Assembly (NCBI GenBank): GCA_051453625.1
Contig: JBOZIK010000001.1
Span: 168,328,717 to 168,392,716, forward strand
Direction of reading: 5' to 3'
Source of the DNA: Welwitschia mirabilis
Lineage: Eukaryota > Gnetophyta > Gnetopsida > Welwitschiales
Length of the DNA: 64,000 bases
The notes under the pieces were generated by a model. The model had not been told where the DNA came from, did not search any database, and worked only from the letters and a program-made list of their open reading frames with translations. How positions within the stretch are numbered: the stretch's first letter is position 1; each line of letters opens with the position of its first letter. The translations under genes and the position numbers were made by a program. Shown one piece after another: positions 1 through 12,090 of the stretch.

Positions 1-596
1 TAGTTATTAATGTTTGTTCCTTTTGTTTGATAGTGCAACAACAAAAAATATAGATATTTTGTCTATTTGGCATCAACTGAGGTATGACACAGATTGATAG
101 TGTGACATCATGGCGTATCTTTAATAATTAAAGTCCCTTTGGAATTTTAGTTTTTACCCCCTAATTTCTTCTAATGGTATAGACATTGATTAAAGTCCCC
201 CACTATGAACCACTTGGATTTGTCTATTATAATCCATTATAATTCCCCTAATGTACAAGCTTTATATTGATTATTTTGAGAACTATGGACATTTATTATA
301 GTATATCCTTCCTCCTTAAGAAAGATAGTTAGGTGGTTCTTGCTATTTTTAACTAAATTTTCCTTCTTATTCATGAGAATCATAAGGCCTCCTAAGTTTT
401 CTTGAGCTACAAAGGTAAAAGTGTTCCACTACTACCCTAGATTCTCTAGTTTTATTCCATCCCTCATTTTTATTTCCTTTAAGCAAACTAATATAATATT
501 AAATTACTTGATAAGATTTCTTAGGGTTTTTTTCTCTTATAGGATAACCCTAATCCCCTGTAATTCCAAAAGAGACAATCCATTAGGTCTATTTTT
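1..596. other. AT-rich flank, no gene recognised
   Basis: No conserved coding stretch is visible on either strand. The only longer plus-strand open frame, near 421-648, is a low-complexity hydrophobic reading of an AT-rich sequence. The minus strand here lies downstream of the LINE ORF1 relic. An endonuclease/RT second ORF of a LINE would be expected on that side, but I do not recognise one. Confidence 0.4.
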
Positions 597-1700
597 TCAT
601 CTTTCAAGGAGCTTGCCCTCTTTTAGATTATCTTTAATAGTAGCTTGAAAGCTATTAACCACATTCTCTATAGTTTTCCTTTCTTGGATGGTTTTCTTAT
701 TGGGTCTTCCTCTCATATGAAATTCCACATCATTCGACTCTTCTGTGTTTGGTGGATTTTGAGGTTTCTGAGTGTTCTCTTCTTTCATAAGAAATTTGAA
801 GGAGTTATACTCTATCTTTTATTCCTTCTTCTCCTTACTTTTTTTGGTTTCCTTGGGAAAATTTGTAGTGCTTTTCACCCTTTTTCTTTCTGTTATTTAT
901 GTAGATAGATGCTTTAATTATGTCTAGTTTTTCCATAAAAAGAACAAGTTTCTTTTCGTTTTTCGTCAATGTCAATTAGCTATTTTCTACATTCTTCCCT
1001 TACATAACCCATTCTCCCATAATGGGAACATCTCTTTTCTATGGAAATGCATCTTCCTAAGATGTGTCCTAATTTATCACAAATAGGTAACTTTAAGATC
1101 AAATATGCCCCATTTGGATTTGAACTTTATAGATTGTATCTTCTTTATGTCTTCCAAGATCATCCAAACACAAAATCTAACAAGGACTAGCCTCATCTAT
1201 TTAAAGGTTATTCTATCAAGTTTAATTAGTTCACCAAACTGGGATGCAATTTTTCTCAAGAGGTCTTCATCTCAAAACTCCAAAGGGAACTTGTGAATAC
1301 AAATTCATATTGGTATTTTCTTGAAAAGGTTTGGGTCTGATTATATCCCTAGTGTCTATTTAGCTAGGGCGAGCCCTCTCACCCTAAAAAACCAAGGTTC
1401 TTTCGCAATGATCTCATCCCAATCTTATTCATTATTTAACTAAAAAAGCATTAATTCTTTCAGTATAGTAATAACTTTAACTTTAACTTTATTTTCCCCT
1501 ATCCATTTTGTTGTGACGCATTCTATGATAAGATTGATCCTATTTCTTGGACTAGATGAAACAGACTTACTGAATTAAATTGTATTAGAGTTTCTTTTAT
1601 ATCTCTGAGAAAGCACCTTTATTAACATCTAAGACTAGGGTTTATCCTCCCCTAGAGAACTGGTTCTTCTCCATTTTGGACAAGAAGCTCCTCTCTAAAT
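597..1700 (-). pseudogene. Degenerate LINE ORF1 (DUF4283 + zinc knuckle)
   Basis: This minus-strand relic resembles ORF1 of plant L1-type non-LTR retrotransposons, an RNA-binding protein of the retrotransposition particle. Reading from about 1440 leftward, the pieces appear in family order. Near 1300-1160 is a DUF4283-like segment containing KIASQFGELIKLDRITFK. Near 1030-990 is a CCHC-like zinc knuckle, CSHYGRMGYVREEC, in which a Cys and a His have become Tyr. Finally there is a charged linker with an open 63-codon segment at 788-597. Several in-frame stops fall where Trp, Gln or Arg codons would be expected, for example the stop after FPLEF in the usual 'EYWDEE' stretch. The N-terminal part, 1440-1700, is weaker. 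No ORF2 is seen next to it, so this is probably a truncated or fragmented copy. A host-domesticated DUF4283 gene is less likely given the stops. Confidence 0.6.
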
Positions 1701-2861
1701 CCTAAATTAAATCAATGTAGAAGTAATAATGAAATTTTGCAACTTACCCAAAGAGTTTCTGTTTGGTGGCTGATATTGCCACTTGCATGTCATAACTTCC
1801 TAGAACTGAAATTGCCTCGCTGATCCAAAGTCTTCCAAATCCTAGCTCCTTCCTGTGCTTCAAATCCACTTCTTGTAATGAAATCTGCCTGATCCTAGTC
1901 ACAAGTCCTTCAATTCAACTACTTTAGAAATAATAAATATAGAAATTTCTTCCTATTCATTTATTCTTCTTTTAATGATACATCTTTTCTTACTAAACAT
2001 TATCAACAATAAAATTTACAAATTTTAAGGAAAAAAGAAAAATAAGAAAAGATTATTGATTTATTTCTAAAGTTTATTTTTAATGTATGAACATCATTGT
2101 TAGAAACTAACTATAAGATAAAACTATATTTCTATAATTATATAAGGTAAAAAAAAAGTGATAGTTAACATTAGAAATGGAGGGAATTATTATTCTATGG
2201 GATAAAAAAATAATTAACTACAAGAGAGGTTATAATAAGCCCTTGAGAATTGAAATATTTAAAATGTGATATAAAAAAGAAAATCATAATATCATTTTTT
2301 TTCCTCAAATATGTATTATAGATGAATATTACCAATTATGACAAATATGCTTCAAAGGTGTAAGATTAGTACATGCATAGATCCATGTACTAAAGGACTA
2401 TCCTCCTAGCCTAAAAGAGCTTAAGTGGCAATGGCACTTATAACGTAAATATAGAAAATGATATAATTTTTTGATGTCTTAATGGTTTTTATATCCTTAA
2501 AGTTTAGGCATATTATTATCCAAGGTTAATCACTATAAAATAATTTTTTCTAATTAAATAAATTGGTCTTAATATCAAGGTTGTATTATAAATATTTATT
2601 TTGATACAATATGTTCTTAGCCTATATATAACTTTGACTCGTAAGTCAAGATAAATTAACTATTTAAAATTTGGCTCTTAGCTTTAAAGAATGACCATGC
2701 TAATGAACTTAATTACTGTAGCACATTTATAAAGATTCTTAGAATAGTTTTGAGTGAACTTCATGGGTTATGATTTTGGAAACTTAATGATATGTCCAAA
2801 TTAACCTATAACATAATATGAAAGTATATTTTAATAAAGTAGGACTTTAACATGAAAACAT
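1701..2861. other. AT-rich intergenic sequence, nothing recognised
   Basis: No protein similarity, RNA gene or terminal-repeat structure is apparent on either strand. The composition is very AT-rich with homopolymer runs. Confidence 0.4.
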
Positions 2862-3060
2862 GATGGTAGTCCAAGTAGTAAGACAATCTTCTATAATTTT
2901 GGAGGTCATGGACTTGAATCTTTGGATGACCTAATTAGCATCCTATATGGCCCTAATCATAATTAAAATCATTCATTTAGATGATCATGATAGCTACACT
3001 ACTAAGGAGGAGGTAGGATGACTATAGTTTCAAGTTCAACATCCTCCCATGATAAAGTAA
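2862..3060 (+). mobile_element. Possible tRNA-derived SINE
   Basis: A stretch at 2867-2880 (TAGTCCAAGTAGTA) resembles a pol III A box. About 30 bases on, GGACTTGAATCTT at 2910-2922 resembles a B box with C-to-T changes from the usual GGTTCGAATC core. The phrase around it, 'ggaggtcatgg(g)ttcgaatct', is the kind of sequence seen at the head of plant tRNA-derived SINEs. The 3' end and target-site duplications were not resolved, so the end coordinate is approximate. It could also be a chance match in AT-rich DNA. Confidence 0.35.
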
Positions 3061-4277
3061 GCATAATTAACATGTTAAAATATATAAAATTAATCTCTCA
3101 ACATATCATTATGGTTATTAAAAAAATTCTAACAATTCATTATTTAGGATAAACCTAGAGTGCTTACTATACTCTTCTACTAGAAGAGTTCCATTTTCAT
3201 ATGTAGATAAGTGTTAATAAATATAACCTTTTATAGATTCAATCTTTTAAATTTAGGTACCAATATAAATGAAACTTATTAAGAATTTCCTTGTAATGTG
3301 ATTTTATTTCTATCACTGATGTTAATATACTATTTAAATTGGTAAAGTAAATAAGGGAACTAGCCACATTTATGTTATAACTTTTTCTATAGAAAGTTTG
3401 GATTTTGGTTGTACTTAGGTTATAATATGAACTAATTTATCTTATCATGTATGAATAAGTGAAAAATTTTTACGTAAAAGAGCAAATACTACAAAAATTA
3501 GAATAAATAAAAAATCCATTCTTAAATGAGATAATGCTAACTTATAAAATTTTCTTTTGTATGAAAACTTTTGCATAATGTTCTTCAGGCTTACTAGGGC
3601 TTATTTCTTAAACCCTATGAAAATGAAAGGTAAAAAGTATTTGCGTACTTATTTGATTTTATAAAATCCTTTTTTAGTGATGGTAATATGTGCATGTATG
3701 TATTTAATTTACATCTTTACACTTGTAAATTTATCAACCTTGTTTTTTTCATTTTTAGTTCTTATACTATGTTATTTAATTAATAGATTTGATGAAACTG
3801 CTATAAGAATTAATTTTGAATTAAAACTATTTATTTTAAGGAATATAATTGAGATATTTGTTTTAATTAGATGAACAGTTTTAAATTAGAAGATGAGATT
3901 TTTTATATGAAACATAGCCTTTAAGAAAGTGTGATAATTCTTTTCATGTGTTTTGAACTTTAGCCTTGATCATTTTATTAAATTGATCTGTGATTAAAAA
4001 TCATAATAAATATTTAAAGTATTCTTGTTCAATATTCTTCCTTAAATTCATGAAAATCTTCTTTATTTCATGTAAACTTTATTATAAATACTATTACATC
4101 TTTGGTACGATTATCAAGCATCTTTCATTCTTCATCAACCATGTTGAGGTTTGTGAACTCCTTTTTTAACTTTTTGATGAGGTCCCCTAAGTTGTAACTT
4201 AAACTTTCTTAGGGCTAATTTTTTTTTTAATAATAGTTATTAATATATGATAGTAATGCATTTTTTTCATGTTTTTT
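3061..4277. other. AT-rich flank left of gypsy A, nothing recognised
   Basis: No gene or repeat structure is recognised. Short open frames, such as 3677-3874 on the plus strand, are low-complexity hydrophobic readings with no motif. Confidence 0.4.
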
Positions 4278-4282
4278 GATAC
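4278..4282. repeat. Left target-site duplication of gypsy A (GATAC)
   Basis: GATAC directly abuts the left end of the minus-strand LTR at 4283. The same five bases follow the other LTR at 41409-41413. An exact 5-bp duplication 37 kb apart fixes both borders of element A. Confidence 0.85.
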
Positions 4283-5659
4283 TGTTTGTTATGTAGTATA
4301 GTCAAACTAAGATAAACTAGGTGAATACCTAGTATTATTCTTTCACAGAGATAATAATGAAAACTTAACAAAAATTACACATATTTTTCTAATGTGCAAT
4401 TACATTCCAAAGAAAGGGAAAATTTGAGAGTCATGAGTTATGATAAAACTTCAATTGAAGATGTTGAAAAATGAATTATCTCCATGGTTTTAGCTCAATT
4501 TATCTTCTAGCAACCCTTTGATCCAATGATATCTTACAAAGTTATGAAACATAACTTAAAGTATTAAGTCGTGATGGCTTAAGTTATGGTAACATATTTT
4601 CATTCACCATATGATGATTGGTGAATTAAATAGTCAATTGGTCCTTCATAGCCCTTTCATAAGTATAGAAAGTAAGGACATATAGTACTAAAAATCCATT
4701 AAATAAAAGTTACTTAAACCAATTAACTTACAGAATTTTCTTAGTTAACACTATAGATTGATAACATAGTTTTTACTTACCTATTAGAAGTATAAATATA
4801 TTTACAACCTGAAATCACAAATGAACAAATACTTTATATTAAATCAAAATAGAACATTATATCAAGGGAAGAAGATGATGCTAGTATAAACTCCTTAAGC
4901 TGGTCTTAAAGCAAGTTTGCATTCTTAGAAGGTACTTAGAAGGCCATAGAGACTGTGATGCTCCAAGAATTTCTACTATGCTTTGTCAACCAGGATCCTT
5001 ATAAAGAAGGACTCAAGGGCCTTTTATAGGTGAGTGTTGGGAAGGGGGGTTAGGGGGTGGTTTGTTGTTGGAAGCCTTGGCTTCTAGTGTTAGATAGATG
5101 GTTACAAAGTTTTTTATATACCTTTAGGTAGAGTTTTTATTTTCTTGTATTTGATAAAAACCATTAGGATGATTTTGATACATGATCTCAAGATGCTAAT
5201 GCTTCTGTTAACTAATGATGTTGTAATGTGTCTTCCCCATTAGTTCACTTAACACTATCACATGTCACTATTACATGTCTTTTGCATCACAGCCATGTGT
5301 CATTAAAGAGGATAGTTATTTTTAATGTAAAAAATAATTAAGCCCATAACAACATTTTAATCATTTCAACATGATTGTTCTAAAATATAGCTTTTAAAGT
5401 ATTCTTCTCAAAATAACTAGTGACACTATTGACTTAGATGGCAGTGCTCGTGTTTTAAGCTAAATGATCTTCATCTTTTGGCATTTTATTCATAATGAAG
5501 TAAAAACCCTTAAAATGTCATGGAAAGATGATAAATCCATAAATAATTTTAAAAATAGGTAGAAGACATAATTTCATGATAAAATAGTTATTCAAATATC
5601 TTCTATTAAGCTAATTTAGTCAAAGAATTTGATCAAAATGTTATTTTTACATGTTAACA
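4283..5659 (-). repeat. 3' LTR of gypsy A
   Basis: In element orientation the LTR begins TGTTAACATG at 5659, preceded by the purine-rich GTGGGTG. It ends at 4283. It is homologous along its length to the plus-strand LTRs of element D (14321-28312 and 35756-37100). Shared landmarks include the 'cttttataggtgag' zone near 5010 (D: 'cctatgaaagggcc', 36350) and the terminal 'agtatagtcaaa' (D: 'actatactatac'). Length is about 1.38 kb, against 607 bp for A's other LTR, which has lost its middle. Confidence 0.85.
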
Positions 5660-7199
5660 CACCCACTAATTAGACCTTTGGTAGACTCTTAGTAAAAAGT
5701 TGATAATAAAATGATCAACATGGATAAATTTTCTAAAGAAAAGTATTCAAGTGTGAAAAAAATTATTTTTTTTAAAAAAAAATCTATGACTAATTTTTAA
5801 AATTAAGACATTAAAATTATATTTAAAAAAATCTGTAAAAAATAGATCTCATACCCCTTAACCTAAACTAAGATTTATCCTTAAAGTTTTAAAATAGAAA
5901 GTGTTAATACCATTTTGATAACATAATTTTTAAAAATATTTATCTCAACTTGCACTTTTGTTAAAAGCAAAAAAAAATGCAAAGAAATGCAACTAAGCTA
6001 TAATATAAAAAAAGAAAAACTATCTAATGAGAGATGATCACATTTTATTTATACCTAAAAAAGTTAAGTAAAAGGTTAATCCATAAAAATAATTATTCCT
6101 TATAATGTTATTTCTCATGAAGTAGTGATGAAGTGGAATAGATGGTGAGCATGAAAAATGATAATATGGAAAAGGACTCAATCATGTAACCTATGAATAA
6201 AAGAGGTAACCCACCTAAGTCAATGATTTAATTATATTTTTGTGATTTTAATGGGTCTCAATATCAAACAATCATAGTATTGGTTAAATAATGTATAATA
6301 ATTTAATAATTAGTGGCAAACCTTAAGTACAAAAATTAAGGACAATAAGACTTAGAAGGCCTTGAAATCTCACTTGTTCTTTCCACTATTTTCCTTTTCT
6401 ACAAGCATATATGTCCTTGTTTCAAGCATTTTGAACAACATTTAACATCTAGTGTTATAAAATTTTCTTTAAATAGAATTAAATATGTTTTTTTAATGAA
6501 AAAATTAGTGCTACATTACCAGTGGTCATCTATAGCCCTGATGTCATTGATTATGTTATGAGTAGATTGCTAGAGATGCATTACTAGTGAACGTCCATAA
6601 TGTTGATGCAATTAAATAAACTTAATTAATTAATTAATAATATGTGCTTTTGGAGAAGAGATATTATACATTTTTTATTTTTATGCTTCTTCCCATATTC
6701 ATTTGTTATGCACATAAGAAGGGTTATTGGTTCATTAGTCTAGTTAAGAAACATCTTATTCCAATGAAAATGCTTTGAATATAAGGAATATAATGTGAAC
6801 ATAGATTGCACCTTTTCCATCCATATTTTTTGAAATCAAAGATCTTAAGAGAATGTAACTTTAACAGTCATACTTAAAATAAGCATAACTTTTCCTTAAA
6901 AATCCATAAGTGTACTTAATCATAATCATTACTTGAAATGATAGTGACATCACTTAATATTGATTTTTATTAAAGGCCATTACCTAGGTCTATAAGTCTC
7001 ATGAATTCATAAGTTGATGAGAGGGATGGATAATAATATTTAGAGTAATGATTATTGAATTTTAATTCTTAGTAATTTTTAGTATTTTTAATGAGAAATA
7101 CATCATGAACCAAAACTTGTTTTATTATGTATTGACCTTTCCATGTAGAAACTAGTTTAGTTAGAAATAAATGTAATCATCAGTTGTAAAGTAAAAATA
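5660..7199 (-). other. 3' non-coding part of gypsy A
   Basis: This lies between the end of integrase and the 3' LTR of A. The LTR-proximal end holds a purine-rich tract (element orientation ATTAGTGGGTG at about 5669-5659) that fits a polypurine tract. A (TTAA)n run lies at about 6622-6639. No further protein domain is seen. Confidence 0.5.
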
Positions 7200-8120
7200 G
7201 TTCTAAAACTAGTTCTTCTTCTTGAAATATTTTTCTAATGATGTTTTAGTGATGTAATTTTTCATCCTTTCCTTATTACTTTTCATAGTTTCATAGGCAT
7301 CATTCCTGATTTTATCTAACTCATTCAGTTGAATAATCCTTTTCTTTCTTACTATATTAAGATCTTAGTTCATAACTTTAATTATCCAATATGCCTTATG
7401 TTCTAGTTCAATGAGTAGATGATAAGCCTTTCCATAAACTAACCTAAATAGAAACAATTCTAATGGTGTCATATAAGCTATTTGATGAGCTCATAAAATG
7501 TCATTAATCTTATAGGACTAGTTATTTCTAGTTGAGTTCATTACTTTTTACAGAGTGATCTCTATTTCTCTATTAGTAACCTAGACATTTACACTAATTT
7601 GAGGATGATAAGGAGTTGTAACTTTATGAGTGAACCATAGTGAGTAAGAATATTTTTAAATATTCTATTACAAAAATAAGTATCACCATCACTAATCAAG
7701 CCTTGAGGATAATCAAATCTTGTTAAAATATTTTCCTTAAATAAATTTACTACAGTTTTCGCATTGTTAGATGGAAAAGTACATGCTTCTACCTATTTAG
7801 TAATATAATCGATACAAAAAAGAATATATTGCTATTCATTCAAGGAAGTATATGGGCCTTGAACATTAATAACCCAAATATCAGAAGGTTCAACAATAAG
7901 AAGGTGGATTAAGAGAATCATCTGTCTTCATAAAAGGCTACTAGGTTTTTGATAAGTTTCACATGCTTTTCAATAGAGATAGGAATCCTTAAAAATGAAT
8001 TACAAATGAAAGCCAAATTAAGAAATTTTATTAGCAAAGCAGTAACCATCACAAACCTCAAAAATGAAAACACTCAAAAATGTCATAAATTTCTGATTGA
8101 GGGATACATTTATGAATAAC
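7200..8120 (-). pseudogene. Gypsy A integrase (broken)
   Basis: Read leftward, a zinc-binding N-terminal remnant (~8120-7960) is followed by the core. The core starts with DIWVIN near 7885 (family DxWGIDF) and QYILFCIDYITK. Next come GLISDGDTYFCNRIF near 7690 and, after a decayed middle, the C-terminal stretch with QLNELDEIRNDAYE-like residues near 7330-7285. These are the hallmarks of Athila/Tat gypsy integrases, which join the cDNA ends to the host chromosome. Numerous stops and frameshifts break it. It closely parallels the plus-strand integrase of D at 33540-34280. Confidence 0.75.
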
Positions 8121-8129
8121 TTAATCTAG

Positions 8130-9297
8130 GTAATATTTAAACAAGTGAGGACTGTTTCAAAAGAAATATTTAACCTAAATAAAAATTTATTTCTATCATT
8201 AAAGATCCAATGAAAGGAAATAACCTTGAAAACTAAGTAATTTGTGGTATCAGTAAACCAAGGTAATTCCTTAACAAAGAAAATGTTTTCGTTAGGAAAA
8301 GTATTATCAATGGAGAGGGATTTTTACAAGTTTTCCTGAGCTATGCATGCAATATGATTTATGATGATATTATCAAAGATATGTTTATTTTTAATTTCTA
8401 AATCTAATTCCTAGAACAGTTGGATTTATCTAATTAACCTAGGCTTAAAGTATTTTTATCAAAAAGTTATTTCAGGTATGAGTAACCTATTTAGATAATT
8501 ATCTTAGAACTAAGAAGATATTGGCTAAATATTTCTAAGGTAAAGACTATGACGAGAAGATCTTTTTTAGTGACAATGTAGTTCAATTAAGTGTCACTCA
8601 AGGTTTTACTTGCATAGAAGATGATAGTTGGTTTTCTATTTACTCTTTGTTCTAATATGTAATTAACTACATAATCACTAGCATATTACATAATTTCAAA
8701 GGATAGCTTCTAATCAAGTCACTGAATGATAGGTGTCAAGGTAAGTTTTCCCTTAAGATAATCAAAATGTTGTTGGTACTTATAAGTCTAATTAAAAAAG
8801 ACATTTTTGCTTAAATGATCATCAAGTGGTTTCGAAAATTTGCTAAAGTCTTTGATAAACCTTCTATAATAACCTACATGTCCTAAAAAGGATATGACAT
8901 CTTTTGATATTTGTGAAGTAGACAGGTGCATGATTAATGATAATTTTGCATGATCTACTTGAATTTGTTTTAAAGAAGCAATGATTCCTAAAACTATGCA
9001 TTTGTTGACCATGAAATGACATGTTTTCCAATTTTACATAAGGCATTTTTTTACGCATTGAGCTAAGATAAGTTATAAGATATAAAAATAATGATTAAAA
9101 GAGAACCCATGGATGGAAAAATCATCCATGAAAATTTTAATACATGAGTCTAGCAAATCAAAAAAGTTTCTAGCATATAATATTGACATGTGGTAGGAAC
9201 ATTACATAGAGCGAAAGACATTTGTCTATAAGGAAAGGTCCCATATGCACAAGTAAAAGTGATTTTATCTTGATTCTTAGGAGTAATTTATATTAAA
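8130..9297 (-). pseudogene. Gypsy A RNase H and 3' part of reverse transcriptase (broken)
   Basis: Reading leftward from 9297, the RT continues directly after the copia B insertion with KITFTCAYGTFPYRQMSF. It then reads an (I)FMDDFSIHG-like catalytic stretch near 9140-9105, in another frame, and the connection segment. An open stretch at 9012-8788 includes SFLGHVGYYRRFIKDFSKFS, a strongly conserved gypsy RT-RNase H join. The RNase H remnant follows to about 8400 with 'KPRLIR' and 'LDLEIKNK'. The other parts of this RT lie at 14157-14315 and 37106-37560. Confidence 0.8.
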
Positions 9298-9302
9298 ATT
9301 TT
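9298..9302. repeat. Candidate left target-site duplication of copia B
   Basis: ATTTT here and ATTTC at 14152-14156 flank element B. They differ at one base. The split RT reading frame of element A on both sides supports the placement, but the first LTR bases have decayed, so the border could shift by one or two bases. Confidence 0.5.
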
Positions 9303-10484
9303 ATATTCCTAATTGATGTCAAACTAATATGATCTTTGTAGAATGAAATGTGATTTTATAGATGCAAGAAGTTAAAGGATCCATAACCAAAAGATAGTCA
9401 AGATTTGGATATGTTGTGATGATAAGACTCAAACTAGGGATCAACTGAATCACCCTTTGGTCAATTAAACCTGGAAATACAGATTTTGAACTACTTAATA
9501 TTGGGTTAATTAGACCTTTATGGGGTCTACTAGATATGGAAATACACTTTTTCAACTTCTTCATATGGGATACTTCATATGAGTTAACTAGACCCATGTG
9601 GGGTTGACCGAACCTAGACAAAAGTAGTTGATAAGATTTCAGCTAGAGGTGACTAGACTAAGTAACATGAGTTATTCAAGTTAACTGGATAAGAAAGGAG
9701 GTGACTGGATTAAGTGATATGAGTTACTTGAATCAGCTAGATGTTTTAAGGGGTTAACTGATTAGAGTGGACGTGAAACTTTTCAAGAAGTTTTCTAATC
9801 ATTATCTCATCAAATCTATCTATTGTAAATGTTAGATTCTTTTCCAAATGCCCCATAGCTATATTTTGGGAAAATCTATTTAAATAGGCTACACTTAAAA
9901 ACTCATGTATGGGTTGAGCTAATTTTGAAGAAAAAAGGATGTTGCACTCTTGATTTGAAAAGCTTGTCTTTGTAACATCATTCTTCTTCCTCTTGTTAGT
10001 TACCTTTATACTAAATCTGAGTAATAAGTCTCCATTATTGGTACTTTAATTTAAGTGACTTAGAGCATAAAGGCTTTATTCCATCACTCACCCTTGAAGG
10101 TTTTATAAAGGTTGAGACTTAGCCTCAAAAATTCCATTTTATAAAGGTTGAAACTTAGGCTAGAAAAGTCCATTTTATGAAGGCTGAGAGTTAGTCTACA
10201 AAATTCCACTTTGTAAATGTTGAAGGTTAGCTTTGAAAACCTGGTAAGTAGTGAACTAATAAAGATCTAGAATAGTCTTAATTATTGGTTATGTTTTTAG
10301 AGTGGAGTATGGTCTATCCTGAGCCACTATAAATCTTATTTTGTGTAGTATTCTGATTCTACTTTTTAAGTTTATTTTGTTATATTTTTTTATGTCATGA
10401 TTTCTTTATTGGGTAGTAATGGTTATTAAATTCTTTTTAGGAATTATATGCACCCCCTCACTAGGGTTATGTGTACATCCTTCA
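9303..10484 (+). repeat. 5' LTR of copia B
   Basis: Homologous to 12982-14151 throughout, from 'ttgatgtcaaactaat' near 9312 to 'acatccttca' at 10484. It contains many short motifs of the form GGTTGACC/GGTTAACT (about 9420-9760). It also holds an imperfect 52-bp tandem repeat (9648-9699 and 9700-9751), each unit starting GGTGACT. Confidence 0.8.
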
Positions 10485-10486
10485 TT

Positions 10487-10500
10487 TGGTATTAGAGCCC
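10487..10500 (+). promoter_or_regulatory. Primer binding site of copia B
   Basis: TGGTATTAGAGCCC, two bases after the 5' LTR, matches the complement of the 3' end of initiator tRNA-Met (TGGTATCAGAGC) except for one C-to-T change. It would prime minus-strand DNA synthesis. Confidence 0.8.
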
Positions 10501-10553
10501 TAGGTTGAGTCATTACTAAGATTTTAACCAATTTTAACTCAATAACACTAGCC

Positions 10554-12090
10554 ATGAGTTCTATTGTAAAAGGTCTCTCTGTTTTTAGGCCTCCACTATT
10601 TGATGAAATAAACTATGGATATTGGAAGGCTAGTATGAGAATATTCTTAAGATCTCTTATTATAAAGTATGAAAATATATTGATTAGATATTAAAGTAAT
10701 CCTACCACAACTCAAAAGGATGTCAAAGGAAATATTATAGTTGTGTTGAAACCAAAATATAAATGCACTTGTTTTGATAAAGCTAATACTATAATTAATG
10801 CTTATACATTGATTGTAATTTTTGTGTTGTGACTGCAAATAAATTTAAGAGAATAGTAAATTAAATACTACCAAAAAAGCATGGAATATTCTTGCTATTT
10901 CTCACAAAGGGACATCCACTATCAAGCAAGCAAATATACAAATGTTGATTACAAAATTTAATGGGTGAGGAAGAAACTCTCTAGGAATTCTTTGATAGAA
11001 TAATAGACATTGTAAACTCCATGATAAGTGTTAAAGAAAATATGGAGGAATCTAGAATATTAAGAAAGATATTAAGGTCCCTTCCCAATAGATTTGAACT
11101 AAAGGTGATTGTGATCAAAGAAAGTAAAGATCTAAGCAAGATGCGACTAGAAAAACTAGAGGTAACCTTTAAACTTATGAGTTAAAAGTTTCTAAAATAA
11201 AAAGAAAATCTTTACTTTAAAATGTGTATAGAAAGATACAAAAAGTGATAGGTTAGAATATGAATTATATAAAGTATCTCTTTTAGCAAGAAAATTTAAA
11301 ACATTTCTATCAAGAAGAAGAGATGAAAAAATTAGCAAAGGATTTAACCATATGAAAATCAATTGTGCTAATAATAGAAAACTAAAGAGCCTAAAAAAGC
11401 CCTCACTAGTAGTCACTTAGGATAACTTCAAGAAGAAGAAGACGAAAGCTCATATGAAGAATATTAAAAAAGCAGAACATTATCTTTCATGACACTTATG
11501 AACCCCACTACTCAGTCATTAAAATTCACTAATCATGATGATTTGAACATGAGTGAAGATGAAGAAGAGAAATATGTTAGAGAAACATATCATAAACTAT
11601 ATCAATAATGTGAAAGGCTTACTGTAAAAGTCAACAAATTGAACAAGATCATCAAGGATTTGAGATAGGAGCATGAAGTCATATATCAAAGATATAAAGA
11701 GATTCAAGAGAAAAACATAAGTCTCATGAAGAATTTAAGCTAGTGTTTACAAATCTTAAGTAGATTTACAGAAGGATAAAGAAAACTTCATAAGATGCTT
11801 GGATTGGGATAGCTTATACATGACAAAAATGGTGTTGTATTTGAAGACAATAGTGCATCAACATAATCCAGTAAGGTAAGTATTAAAGATATAACATTTT
11901 CTATCAGAAATATCACTTGCCATTGTTATTGAAAATTTAGTCATTTAAAATTTAATTGTTCATATAGGAAAAATATGTATTTTGAAAATATTAATGCTTT
12001 ATCATTTAAATTTATTCTCAAACAAGTATCTACCCAAAAGTCAAGAAAGATCATTTGGGTAAAAGTTAAGAATTTAGAGTCTTTTTTACC
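10554..12090 (+). pseudogene. Copia B gag (broken)
   Basis: Starts at ATG 10554 and reads FRPPLFDEINYGYWKASMRI, the conserved opening of plant copia Gag (UBN2-type). Further pieces in other frames include ILRKILRSLPNRFELKVIVI near 11070, a charged coiled segment (~11640-11760), DKNGVVFEDN near 11820 and a zinc-knuckle remnant at 11918-11959. The remnant reads CHCY...H...C, with the second Cys displaced. Last is KKIIWVKV-like sequence near 12050, corresponding to the '(F)WVPK' end of SIRE-type Gag. Gag forms the particle that packages element RNA. Stops at Gln/Trp positions and frameshifts inactivate it. Pol would normally follow directly, but nothing of it is present. Confidence 0.75.

Noticed and set aside
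421-908. Plus-strand frames rich in Phe/Leu/Ser
   Set aside because: They are the opposite strand of the LINE ORF1 linker and AT-rich flank, with no motif.
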